Assembly (NCBI GenBank): GCA_946408825.1
Contig: CAMJTU010000014.1
Span: forward strand, 17,175 to 81,174
DNA from: an uncultured Planctomycetaceae bacterium
GTDB lineage: Bacteria > Planctomycetota > Planctomycetia > Pirellulales > Thermoguttaceae
DNA length: 64,000 bases
Direction of reading: 5' to 3'
The notes under the pieces: generated by a model
Databases searched by the model: none
The model's input: the letters and a program-made list of their open reading frames with translations, nothing else
What the model was told of the DNA's origin: nothing
Shown: positions 16,782-26,700 of the stretch, one piece after another
Layout of the letters: every line of letters begins with the position of its first letter
Numbering within the stretch: the first letter of the stretch is position 1
Program-made: the position numbers and the translations under genes

Positions 16782-19700
16782 TCACAAAACAATTTTTTCC
16801 GGCGTCTGCGATTGGGCGGGAGCGTTTTCGGCCGTCGTAGCGCCCTGACCGCTACGGTAGACTGCGATTTCGTCGATTCCGTCGCCGTTCCAGTCTCCCG
16901 CGACTGCCACGTCGCCGTCTTGGTATTGGTATTCTTTGGGATCGAAACTGTCCGAAATGACGGCGCTTCTGTCGCCATGGACGTCAAGCGTCCATTTACC
17001 TCTGTCGAAGTAGCCGATCGAATCAATACCGTCGCCGTCCCAGTCGCCGACGACTGGGATCGAGTCAGGACCGCCGAAATTTTTAACACAATCTTCGCCT
17101 TCGTCGAAACGACCGTTGCCGTTTAAATCTAACGTCCAAACGCCGTTGTTATAGAACCCAATCTGAGCTTGCCCGTCGCCGTTCCAGTCGCCTGAAATCG
17201 GCACGTCGCCGTTACCGCCAAACCTGAAGACGTGGTCGACAAGGTCCCGACGCATATCGTACTGGCTGTCGTCTGAATTGACGGGGTTTAGAGACGAAAC
17301 GCCATAAATCGAACGTATGTTATCCGCCTGCGAGTCGAAGAACTTCTTTGACGGCGGCAAGTTCTTACCGCGCACGACGTTAGTTTTGGCGCTCGCGTTG
17401 ACGAATTTGCCGAACCCCGACGAATCGGGGAATTCGGTCGACGTGTAACCGACGCCATAGTTTGCGTCGGTTGGAAGACCAAGTTCTGAACTGACAACTC
17501 TTTGGTCTCCGCTGGAATGGTTGCCAAAGATTGCGATATCTGTCTTGCCGTCGCCATCCCAGTCTCCCGTGACAGCGCGGTCGCGAGAGTCGCCAAGTTT
17601 TGCGTGCAGAGTGTATCTTCCGTCGTAATCCGCATTAATGAACCAATCGCCTTCGACAAGGTACCATTCGCCGTTGACGAACACGCCGACGTCGTCGTTG
17701 CCGTCGCCGTCCCAGTCGCCGACGATCGGTTGAGCTCCTTTGACTCCAAACTTCTTCGTTTTCCCGCCTTTAAAGAACCATTCGCCATCCGACTCCTTGA
17801 CAACGTTCTCAGTAGAATTCTTGTTAAGGCTCGTTAATTGATAACCGAATTCAGGGTCGTTGCTTGTAATGTCACGAGTGACATAGCCTCCGTCTGCCAA
17901 CAATTCTCCCGCGATGGAGTTAGTTTGCCCAGCGTTCAATTCATTGAACTTGAAACGCGGCGACCCTGCGTTGATAACGCTGAGTTTCCACGTGTAGTTC
18001 TCCGTAAAACCGCCGCCGCCGCCATAGAGCGTCGTCATGCTGCCCGGAATCGTCGGTTGGTACCAGATGTATGGGAACGCAGTCGGCGACGGAGCCCAGA
18101 GATTGTTTGGAGGCGTGACGGGAGGCGTTGAGGGCGGAACGTCGGGAATATCCGGTTTAAGAAGTTCGCCGAAGTTGTACTCCAGACCGAAATCGGCGGG
18201 CTTGACGTTAATCGAGTAGAGAACGTCGTTGCCGGCGAGACCGCCGAGCGACCCGACCGTGTCTTTACCGTCTTTGTAGTTTGCCGGCTGCGTTTCAAGG
18301 ATGCGATAGACGCGCATTGGCTCTAGGTTGTCAAAGACGTAATATCCGGCCTCGTTCGTCGCGAGGACGCGCCCCGTATCTTCATAGAGCCCCGTTTCCT
18401 CGTTGAGAATCTGGAGCGTGACGATCGTTCCGGGAATACCCGCTTCGCCGCGTTCCGGTTCTCTGAGTCCGTTGTTGTTGAGGTCGACGTAAACGTACCC
18501 GGAAAGAGCGCCGGGCTTGAGCTCTCCGAAGTCGTAATGAATACCGACGCCCTTATGAGGCAAATCGATATCGACGATTTCGTCGTTCTCGCCAAGCGCG
18601 CCGACAGTTTCTCCGAAAATCGTTCCAACGGCGTCTTTACCGTCGTAGTATTCGGTCGGCTGCGTTTCGCGAAGAACGTACGTCTTATTGCCTTCGAGCG
18701 ACTCAAATTCGTAGTAACCTTCAGAGTCGGTAAGTCTCGAATCGGCGAATCTTGCGATTCCGTCGTCGCCGACGACGAAGAGCTGGACGAGCACCCTTTC
18801 AATGCCCGCTTCCCCTTCGTCTTTCACGCCGTTGTCGTTGTTGTCCTCATAGACGTAGCCGCTCAGCGACCCAATGGGCAGAAGCTCGCCGAAGTTGTAT
18901 TCGAGGCCATGATTGTCCCATTTGACCGGGACGTCGGAAATATTGTCGTCGGTTACGACGCCGCCAAGGGTACCCGCCGTGTCTTTGCCGTCGACCCACC
19001 CTTCGGGCTGTATTTCCTTAACGGCGTAGGTCTGTTCGATATCGAGCGAATCGAACAGATAGAATCCGTTGGCGTCGGTTTTCGTTTCGGCAATCTTGAC
19101 ATAGTCGCCGCCGACCAACTGATAGAGTTCGACCGTCACGTTCTCGATCGGAGGATCGTCCTCTCTTCGAATACCGCTGTCGTCGAGGTCATGGTAGACG
19201 TAGCCGGAAATCGACCCGAGTTTGAGTTCGCCGAAGTTGTAGTCGACGCCGTGATCGTCCCACTCGACGGGGATCGACGCGATTTCGTCGTTCGTAACGA
19301 GAACGCCGCCGAGCGAGCCGACGGATTCTTTGCCGTCGTCGTAGTCCGTCGGCTGCTGTTCGCGAACCGCGTATTCCTTGTTGATATCGAGCTTGTCGAA
19401 GAGGTAGGAGCCGTCTTCCGCCGTTTTCGTCTCGCGAATCTTCTGATACTCGACGCCGTTCCATTCATAGAGTTCGACTGTCACGACGCCAATACCCGGC
19501 TCGCCGACGTCGAGTAACCCGTTGTCGTTACGGTCCTCATAGACGTTGCCCGCAATCGACCCGAGTTTGAGTTCTCCGTAGTTGTACTCGTAGCCGTGCT
19601 CGTCCCACCCGACTTCGATCTTCGAGAAGAAATCGTTCGCCGCGACAATTCCGCCGAGCGTTCCAACCGTGTCTTTTCCGTCGTCGTAATCGGACGGCTG

Positions 19701-21464
19701 GATTTCCCTTACGGCGTACTCGTTTTCAATCGGCAGGTCGTCGAAGAAGTAAGAGCCGTTTTCGTCGGTGACGGTTTCGTCGATCGGAATATACTGAGAT
19801 CCGTTCCACTGATAGAGAATGATCGGCACGCCCGCGATTCCCGCCTCGCCCGGATCGATAATCCCGTTGTCGTTGCGGTCTTCATAGACGTTTCCGGCGA
19901 TCGACCCGAGTTTAAGCTCGCCGAAGTTGTAGTTATAGCCATGCTTGCCATAGCCGACGAAAACTTCGGTGAAGACGTCGTTTTCCGTGACGCCGCCGAG
20001 CGTTCCGACGTAGTCTTTACCGTCGCTGTAATCAGGCGAACTGAAGACTTCACGGATTTCGTAGGTTCTCTCGGGGAGCTTTCGATACGTTCCGGCGGCG
20101 TTCCACGAACCGTCGAACGTGAATTTATAATGTCCTTCGGAGTCGACGGTTTGCGACTCCATAAAGACCTTGATTTCCGCGCCGGTCGAAGGATCGTAGT
20201 CGATTCGATAAAGCTCGACGACCGCGGGATATTCGATCCCGTCCCAATTTTCGCCGTATTCCTTGTTGTTGCGGTCGTTAAGGTCTTCAAAAACGTAACC
20301 TTCAACCGTGCTTTCCAGAACTTTCGCGAAATTGTTTTGCGTCGCGGCGTCGCCGCCCAACATTCCCTGGACGTCGATTTCGAGCGGGGTGATCTTTTTA
20401 CCAAACTCGCCGCCTTTTGCGCAGAAGTCGAAATACTGCCATCCTTCCGGAGAAACGAGATCAGATTCGGAGAAAATCTGATAGAATCCGGGGAGGAGTT
20501 GACTGTCGCTGAATTCATAGTATCCGTTGACGTCCGTGACGGTCGTTCGCGTGGAGCCGTCGGCGCCGACGAGCGTGATATGAACGTTCGCGAGCGGATC
20601 GTCCTCGCCGACGTCGTAATTGCAGTCGACGTCATAATCGGCGTAGACGTAGCCCGAAACCGTGATCGGTTTCGGAGTCAACGGAAATTCCGTGTAGACG
20701 CCCGCCTGGTCGATGCCTTCGTTACCGTCGTCGACGTCGTAGGGAAGGAGCGAAGGATCAAAGGTCTCGGAAAGAGCTTCCGAGCGACGATATTCGCCGT
20801 CGTAATCGTCGACGAAGAGTCCCGTCCAAGATTCTGTGAGGTAATGGTCGGAGGAGAAGATCGCAGAGACGGTCGCACCGGCGATTCCGTCGACGACCGA
20901 ACCTCCCATTTCGCCGCCCTCGACGAGCGCGTTGTCCGTCCCGTTTGAGGAGTTCGACTGGTATTCGTCGAGATCGATCTCAAATACGAAGTGGTCGCCC
21001 TCATGGAAGTTTGTGAACGAAATGGAAAGAACCATTCCGCCGTCTTCGACTTGGTATCGGCAGCCGATATCTTCCGAGGCGTCGACGACGCGGAAGGGAA
21101 CGGCCGTATAGACGCCGAGTCCGCCTTGATTCGTATCGAAGAACGCCTCGCCGTCGTTTAAAACGCCGTCGCCGTTCTTGTCGAGATTAATCGTAATGGA
21201 GTCGAGAGTCGTCGTTCCCGTTTCCGCCGTTTCGCCTCCGACCCACGCGACATAGAATCTGTCGCCTTGATCTTCGATGAGCTGCTCTGTGTAGACGACG
21301 CCTATAGAGACGGGATCTGCCGCAAGATATTCGCGCTTCTCGAGAGGTTCAAAATGACAACGGCGATTAAACGAATTGGAGACGTCCTCCGAACGTTTCC
21401 GCTGTTTCCTCGACTTGGAAGACGAAACGTGAGCGACCGCTTTTTTCCTCGTGAATAGCGACAT
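16782..21464 (-). CDS. Secreted giant protein: LEPR-XLL motif, seven SdrD_B-like domains, FG-GAP-like repeats
   Basis: 1560 residues. A basic N-terminus is followed near residue 38 by FEPLEKREYLAAD, a variant of the planctomycete LEPR-XLL surface-protein motif. Residues 50-260 form an acidic domain of unknown type. From about 266 to 1090 there are seven SdrD_B/Cna_B-type Ig domains, each beginning like GYVYEDxNDNGIxDxGE and ending YNFGEL(K/L). A Pro-rich linker (PPSTPPVTPP) leads to a C-terminal part with five FG-GAP/VCBS-like units of type GDWDGDGxDxIGxF, probably calcium-binding. The design is that of a long adhesin-like stalk with a propeller tip. RBS AAAGG precedes ATG 21464. No sortase motif is seen. 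Confidence 0.85.
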   Translation of the reverse strand: MSLFTRKKAVAHVSSSKSRKQRKRSEDVSNSFNRRCHFEPLEKREYLAADPVSIGVVYTEQLIEDQGDRFYVAWVGGETAETGTTTLDSITINLDKNGDGVLNDGEAFFDTNQGGLGVYTAVPFRVVDASEDIGCRYQVEDGGMVLSISFTNFHEGDHFVFEIDLDEYQSNSSNGTDNALVEGGEMGGSVVDGIAGATVSAIFSSDHYLTESWTGLFVDDYDGEYRRSEALSETFDPSLLPYDVDDGNEGIDQAGVYTEFPLTPKPITVSGYVYADYDVDCNYDVGEDDPLANVHITLVGADGSTRTTVTDVNGYYEFSDSQLLPGFYQIFSESDLVSPEGWQYFDFCAKGGEFGKKITPLEIDVQGMLGGDAATQNNFAKVLESTVEGYVFEDLNDRNNKEYGENWDGIEYPAVVELYRIDYDPSTGAEIKVFMESQTVDSEGHYKFTFDGSWNAAGTYRKLPERTYEIREVFSSPDYSDGKDYVGTLGGVTENDVFTEVFVGYGKHGYNYNFGELKLGSIAGNVYEDRNDNGIIDPGEAGIAGVPIILYQWNGSQYIPIDETVTDENGSYFFDDLPIENEYAVREIQPSDYDDGKDTVGTLGGIVAANDFFSKIEVGWDEHGYEYNYGELKLGSIAGNVYEDRNDNGLLDVGEPGIGVVTVELYEWNGVEYQKIRETKTAEDGSYLFDKLDINKEYAVREQQPTDYDDGKESVGSLGGVLVTNDEIASIPVEWDDHGVDYNFGELKLGSISGYVYHDLDDSGIRREDDPPIENVTVELYQLVGGDYVKIAETKTDANGFYLFDSLDIEQTYAVKEIQPEGWVDGKDTAGTLGGVVTDDNISDVPVKWDNHGLEYNFGELLPIGSLSGYVYEDNNDNGVKDEGEAGIERVLVQLFVVGDDGIARFADSRLTDSEGYYEFESLEGNKTYVLRETQPTEYYDGKDAVGTIFGETVGALGENDEIVDIDLPHKGVGIHYDFGELKPGALSGYVYVDLNNNGLREPERGEAGIPGTIVTLQILNEETGLYEDTGRVLATNEAGYYVFDNLEPMRVYRILETQPANYKDGKDTVGSLGGLAGNDVLYSINVKPADFGLEYNFGELLKPDIPDVPPSTPPVTPPNNLWAPSPTAFPYIWYQPTIPGSMTTLYGGGGGFTENYTWKLSVINAGSPRFKFNELNAGQTNSIAGELLADGGYVTRDITSNDPEFGYQLTSLNKNSTENVVKESDGEWFFKGGKTKKFGVKGAQPIVGDWDGDGNDDVGVFVNGEWYLVEGDWFINADYDGRYTLHAKLGDSRDRAVTGDWDGDGKTDIAIFGNHSSGDQRVVSSELGLPTDANYGVGYTSTEFPDSSGFGKFVNASAKTNVVRGKNLPPSKKFFDSQADNIRSIYGVSSLNPVNSDDSQYDMRRDLVDHVFRFGGNGDVPISGDWNGDGQAQIGFYNNGVWTLDLNGNGRFDEGEDCVKNFGGPDSIPVVGDWDGDGIDSIGYFDRGKWTLDVHGDRSAVISDSFDPKEYQYQDGDVAVAGDWNGDGIDEIAVYRSGQGATTAENAPAQSQTPEKIVL
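18160..20680 (-). repeat. Tandem SdrD_B-type domain repeats
   Basis: Seven units of about 330-360 bases. Units at about 19200-19960 are the most alike in DNA as well as protein (NVYEDRNDNG, YGELKLGSIAG), suggesting recent duplication or gene conversion, whereas the outer units have diverged. Confidence 0.75.
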
Positions 21465-21597
21465 CTTTCAGCCTTTCGTGAGCTAAACTCAATATACGAC
21501 GTCCCGCGCTAACAGGACGTTCGAGAGAACGCGTCCCTCATGGAAACGTTCCCTCGGATTTTGGCGTCGACATGCTACGATTCGTCGACGATTTTGA

Positions 21598-21830
21598 CTA
21601 AACGTCGACGCGCCTGACGCCCCGAAGCGTCAGACTTTCAGTTGCGCGTAGCCGTCCGTCGTCTAAAGCGACGGCAAGCGATCCCCTATCAAAATACTCG
21701 ACTAAGGAACCGTCGGGAGGCGTAACGAGACCTTCCCCAAGGTCGGTATCGTCAAGATTGGAGCGTCGGGCCAGTAAAAAACGACAAATTCGGCGACTTG
21801 GCAGGATTTTCCGAAAATCAGGGTAATTTC
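21598..21830 (-). pseudogene. Start-less coding relic between the WD40 gene and the LEPR gene
   Basis: The 353-base gap contains, on the minus strand, two overlapping frames with protein-like sequence. One begins at the end of the WD40 gene (GKSCQVAEFVVFYWPDAPIL). The other takes over near 21753 (DDTDLGEGLVTPPDGSLVEYF, cut here, then LAVALDDGRLRATESLTLRG) and stops at TAG 21598-21600. The join implies one frameshift in a former gene end. There is no ATG and no RBS. I do not recognise the family. The rest of the gap (21465-21597) holds only the leader of the LEPR gene. Confidence 0.4.
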
Positions 21831-23083
21831 CAACGGATGACGAGCGTGTCGAAACCTCCTGTCAGAAGCGAACGAGGCGCTTCGTCGTCCTTTGCGTTTT
21901 CGACATAAACTAACGAAGCGACCGTGCCCGAGTGGGCTATTCTATCGGACTTAGTCTCGTTCTGTTTCAAGCCTTTCCCTTGCCTGGTCGCTCTACCCGA
22001 GGCGACGTCCCAGATAATTACGTCGTTAACGCTATCTCCTGTCGCAAGCGTGTTATTGTCTATAAACGCCATCGAGAAGATTCTTCGACTTACGCCGCCT
22101 TGGTTTTGAGCGCCGCGATTCGAAAGACTAACGCTTGAAACTAGCTTGTTTGACGCGACGTCCCAGATCTGAATCTGATCTGCGTCGCCTGCGACTGCAA
22201 GTCTCTTCCCATCCGGCGAGAACGCGACGGCGCGGACGCGACGGGGAACGCCGCCGTTTTGATTCGTTAATCTGAATTCGCCGAGCGAAGCGCCGTTAAC
22301 TACGTCCCAAATTTCGGCGGTTTCGCGTCCGCCAACGGCGAGGAGAGTCGACGTACAAAGTCCTGTCGCCGGATCACGATCGGAGTAGAAATCTAGGGTT
22401 GTGCATGACCTGCTCGACAATGGCCAAGCCGTGTTGATTTCTTCGAAATCGGAACCGGTGAAGGAGGCGCCTTCCTTGAGGTAACCGTAAAAGCGCAAAT
22501 TGTTGTTGAAGCCGCAAACGGCAAGAATTTTACCGTTTGGCGAAAACTTCATCGCGTGAGCGCCGTTGATTCCTTTCGCTTCAAAAACTTTAACCGGTCT
22601 TGAACCGCCGGGAGCCCAGATTACAATTTGCCCTCTCTGTGTCAGCGTGGCGACCTCGGCAGTCGCTGGATTGACGGCAATTGCGCGAATCCAGTCGTCA
22701 ACTTGCGACATGGTCGTTCGGACGACTTTGTACATACCTTTACCTGTCTCTTTTGGGATAGCGACGCCGTTTTCCAATCTCTCGACGTCTTCAACGTCGC
22801 GGTAATAAAAGTCCGGAGCGTCTCCGCCAACGTAGAAGATAGTCTTCCCTGTCGTTGGATTCGACGCGACGTCCAGCGCTGTTATGACTGGGGCAAGTTT
22901 TTGTTCTTCGGGTTCGCCTTCTTTCATCGCTTCGCTCTGCAAGGTATTGAAGAAGGTATAAAGTCCAATTGGATCGAGCCCACGCGCCCCGCTGAGGTCT
23001 TGAGCGTTCGCCTTTAACGGGACGAAACTGCCTGCGGAGAGAGTTGCGAACAGAAGCGCGGCGATTGACAGGAATCTTTTCAT
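21818..23083 (-). CDS. Secreted WD40-repeat protein
   Basis: 421 residues with a signal peptide (FLSIAALLFATLSAGSF, cut near ANA-QD). The body carries about six WD40 blades, the clearest being AMKFSPNGKILAVCGFNNNLRFY, split here as HAMKFSPNGKILAVCG and NNNLRFYG; VRAVAFSPDGKRLAVAGDA with IQIWDVASNK; and SMAFIDNNTLATGDS with VIIWDVASG. It is therefore a periplasmic or outer-surface propeller, probably a protein-binding platform. The minus-strand RBS AGGAT lies just before ATG 23083. It is upstream of the giant LEPR gene on the same strand; a 350-base gap with a relic separates them, so co-transcription is uncertain. Confidence 0.85.
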   Translation of the reverse strand: MKRFLSIAALLFATLSAGSFVPLKANAQDLSGARGLDPIGLYTFFNTLQSEAMKEGEPEEQKLAPVITALDVASNPTTGKTIFYVGGDAPDFYYRDVEDVERLENGVAIPKETGKGMYKVVRTTMSQVDDWIRAIAVNPATAEVATLTQRGQIVIWAPGGSRPVKVFEAKGINGAHAMKFSPNGKILAVCGFNNNLRFYGYLKEGASFTGSDFEEINTAWPLSSRSCTTLDFYSDRDPATGLCTSTLLAVGGRETAEIWDVVNGASLGEFRLTNQNGGVPRRVRAVAFSPDGKRLAVAGDADQIQIWDVASNKLVSSVSLSNRGAQNQGGVSRRIFSMAFIDNNTLATGDSVNDVIIWDVASGRATRQGKGLKQNETKSDRIAHSGTVASLVYVENAKDDEAPRSLLTGGFDTLVIRWKLP

Positions 23084-23095
23084 ATCCTACACCCC

Positions 23096-23118
23096 CTGAC
23101 GACGAGTCGTCAGTTTTT
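23096..23118. other. Hairpin in the WD40 gene leader
   Basis: An 8-bp perfect stem (CTGACGAC/GTCGTCAG, 2-base loop) lies 12 bases upstream of the WD40 start and is followed on the plus strand by TTTTT. A second, smaller hairpin (GGGCTT/AAGCCC) follows at about 23126-23143. They may stop plus-strand transcription or shield the WD40 RBS. Confidence 0.4.
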
Positions 23119-23605
23119 CTTATTTGGGCTTTTGAGGAAGCCCTTATTCCCTCAGGAACGGTTTCTTGTAAACAACGGCGTCGCGCGGGTCACGAACTGG
23201 AGAATCTGCGCGTTCACGAACAGCGCGAGGTTAGATTTCTCGTAAAATACGGAGAAAAACGGAACTTTTACGTTCATTGACTAGTTAAGCGATAATGGTA
23301 GTTCATCGTTGTTTTCAGTTGAACAAACCGTCGCCTAACCCCCCTGATTCCCTCTCATCGGTCTGCGGAGCTTTGAGCAATAGACTTAAAAGTAATATTG
23401 CAAAGGATTAGGATCGGGCGTTATGACGAAAAAAAAACGCTTTTGTCGACAACGACGCAATTTTGGAGAAAATCTGTCTTTAGGAACGTTATTGTTGTAG
23501 GACATAGAACGATTCTGTCGAGAGTCGTCGCTGCGTTGGGTTATGCGATTGTTGGATTTAAATCGGTCGTAACGACGGCAAACTGTAAAATCGATTTGTT
23601 TGCGC

Positions 23606-23763
23606 TATAATTAGCGTGACGTCCTCGTCGTTTTTGCTTACTATATTTCCGTAAACCCGAAATAGTCGCAATACGACGAGGGAGTGTTTTTTGCGAACAA
23701 CGAAGGACGCGGTCCTTTTGGACCGCTTTTGACCTTCTTAATATCGAGTCATAAGGGAATCCA
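23606..23763 (+). promoter_or_regulatory. Structured leader of the MacAB-like operon (candidate riboregulator)
   Basis: The gap 23119-23763 has no gene I can support; its interest is the last 160 bases. A TATAAT box (23606-23611, weak -35) would start RNA near 23618. The RNA can fold a 9-bp stem P1 (23623-23631 with 23673-23681). Inside it are P2 (TTGC/GCAA, 23634-23637 with 23668-23671) and P3 (23640-23649 with 23659-23666, two bulged bases, 9-base loop). A terminator-like hairpin at 23709-23726 follows. AGGACG (23704-23709) could also pair with CGTCCT (23620-23625), competing with both P1 and the terminator. Coding starts at 23764. No known riboswitch class is recognised. Confidence 0.5.
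23709..23730 (+). terminator. Terminator-like hairpin in the leader of the efflux operon
   Basis: GCGGTCC/GGACCGC stem of 7 bp with a TTTT loop, followed by TTTT, 34 bases before the adaptor gene. Its position inside the leader suggests attenuation. Confidence 0.6.
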
Positions 23764-26700
23764 ATGTCGAGTCATTCCGAAAATCGAGGAGAGCGCCGTC
23801 GGCGTTCCGCTTTGTCGTCACGTCGAGGCGGAACGATGAAGATCGTCGTAATCACGCTGCTGATTCTTGGCGTCGTCGTGGGCGTCGTCGGCTGGCGTAT
23901 GAAGACGGCTAAAGCGACGAAAAAGGTCAATCTTATTTTCGCGGCCGCCGAACGCGGGACGTTTGTCCACGAAGTAATCGGCAAGGGGAGCGCGGAAAGC
24001 GCGTCAAACGTCGACGTCGCCTCCCAAGTCGAAGGTCAGGCTACGGTTATTTACCTGATTCCCGAAGGCACCGACGTTCGGAAGGGCGATCTACTCGTGG
24101 AATTAGACTCCTCAGATATTGATGAAAAGCTTGACTCGCAAGTAGTTACGACAAATACTAGTCGAGCGACGCTTAACAGTTCGAGAGCGACCCTTCGTTC
24201 CGCGGAAATTTCTCTTGAGGAGTACGTCGAGGGCACCTTTGAGCAAAATTGGATGGAGTACGAGAACACCATCTTCGAGGCGGAACAGACGCGTAAGCAA
24301 CAGGCGGACAGCGCAAAGTTTACCGAGCGACTTCTTAATCTTAATTATTCGACGGAACTTCAGCTTGAAATCGACAAGGTTGCGGAAGAGAAGGCGAAGA
24401 ATTCGCTCGAGGTCGCCAATCTTAAGAAAAAGACGTTGCTGAAGTACACGAGCGAAAAGCAGATTACGTCGCTGATGTCTGATATTGAGACGGCGCGCGC
24501 AAAGGTCGATTCTGACAAGAACTCGTACAATATCAACCTGAACCGCGAAAACCGTTATCGCGCGATCTCGGCGAACTGCAAAATCAAAGCGCCGCAGGAC
24601 GGTCAGGTCGTCTATGCGAACCAAGACTCGCGGCGCATGTCCGAATCTGAAATGATCAAAGAAGGTTCGACCGTTCGCCAGCGTCAAGTCATTATTCGAT
24701 TGCCCGACAAGACGCAAATGCAAGTCAAGACAATGATTAACGAGTCGAACATTTCCTCTGTTAAGGTCGGAATGCCGGCGAAAATTACCTTTGATTCGAT
24801 TCCTAACCGAGTTATCGAAGGCGAGGTCGTTAAGGTAAACCTCTATCCTGAGATAGTGTGGATGTCTTCGGCGAAGGATTACGTTACGCTTGTTAAGATT
24901 AAGGACGAAGATATTGAGGAACTTCGTTCCGGTTTAACCGCGCAGGTTCGCATTATCGCCGACGAACAGCACGACGTTCTTATGGTCCCGGTTCATTGCG
25001 TCATGGAGTACGGCAACAAGACGTACTGCGTAACATATAAGGATGGCGTTTGGGGATGTAAGGAAGTTCTGCTTGGCGCGTCTAACGAGAAGCAGGTTAT
25101 TATTCTTGACGGTCTCGAAGACGGCGAACTTGTCGTCAGCGGCGCCCGCAATTATCGCGACAACGTCCAGTTCCCAGATCCGAACGAACCTTCGCTCTTT
25201 GAAAACAACGAGGTCTATCAGCAGAAACTTGCCGATGCGAAGACTGAGGCTGAGAAAAACGCTGAAATTGAGGCTGGCGGCGAAGTCGCCGGCGGACCGG
25301 GCGGAGGACTCCCTGGCGCCGCGGGACAGCCGGGCGGTTTTCCCGGTTTAGGCGCGGGCGGTTTCCCCGGCGGCAATCCCCAGGCGATGCTTGCCGGACT
25401 TGCGGAACGGATCAAATCAGGCGACGTTCCGCCGGAGATTCTCTCGAGGATACCGCCCGAGATTCTTGAATCGATCAAGAACGGCGGCGGCTTGAGCGCG
25501 TCCGATCTCGAAGAACAACGTCAAAAAGAGGAAGAAGCCGCAGAGTATGCGCGCACGATCGAGGAAAAGCTCGCTCGCGACGTCAAGGTTGCGGCAGTCG
25601 AATCCTTCTTTGGACGTACCGTCATGGAAATGCACCGTGAACTGCTTTCCGCGATCGAGAACAAGACGACGAAACTTCAAGAACGTATCGCGACGCGTCA
25701 AAGCGAAATTACCCGCCGACAGGAGGAGATTGAGCTTCTCCAAAAGACGGCTCAAGCGGCTGAGACGGGCGACGTTCAGGTCGTTAGCGTCGAAGGAGGC
25801 GAGGACGCCGAAGCGAAAATCGCAAGACTTGCCGACGAAATCAAAACGCTCCGCGGCGATTCTGACGTTCCGACGCTCGAACGCGTCGTCTACCTCGACA
25901 AAATTAACTGGGATAAGTACGTAAGCGGAAACGACGTCACGCTCGACGCTATCGAATTTCTGACGCAGGATTCCGACGAAATCTTCAACCAGCTTTTCCC
26001 GAATTCCAGCGAAATCGATATCGTTAAGCCCGCTTCTAGCTACGACGAGGAGGAATCCCTTGAACTTGACGTCGATTGGCAGGAGGAACTTGTCGAGGAT
26101 CGTCCGGGCGTAGCCGTTGAAGGCGTTGATTACTCTCCGTTTAAGACGCTCTTCTCGGACTGGGATACGAACGACGACGGGCGTTTGAAGCCGACCGAAT
26201 TTGTCATCGGTTTCTTCTCCGATCGCAAGAGCTTCCAGAATTCGGAGACGGACGACGAGATCGAGAAACTGTTTGCCGAATACGCGCCGGAAACTGATCC
26301 GGAGGCGCAGGACGTTGACGTCGACGTCGACGACGTTCCCATGACGCGCGTCGCGGAGGTCGCCGACAAGATTATGCGCGAGCGCGTCGCGGAAGACTCC
26401 GGCTCGCGTCGCGGCGGTCGACGCGGAGGACGCGGCGGCGAGGGCGCGCGCGGGGGATTCCCGGGAGGCGGATTCCCAGGCGGCGAGGGCGCGCGAGGCG
26501 GTCGAGGTCAAGACGGCGCTCCGAACGTCGCGCAAGAGGGCGCAGGACGACCTAACGCGTCGGCGGACGGACAGAACGAGGCTGGCGCGCCGCGTCGTGG
26601 TCGCGACGAACGCGCCGCCGCCGACAGGACTCCTGAGAACGCCGCGTCCGACGGGCAGCCGGTCGACGTCGCTTTCCCGGGCCTTCCACGCGTTCCCGCC

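Noticed and set aside
19596..20948. Plus-strand open frame of 450 codons opposite the SdrD_B repeats
   Set aside because: It mirrors the tandem SdrD_B units on the minus strand and shows their periodicity in a meaningless Val/Arg/Phe-rich form.
23398..23610. A 70-codon plus-strand gene in the gap before the efflux operon
   Set aside because: No RBS, no recognisable pattern, and it runs into the predicted promoter and structured leader.
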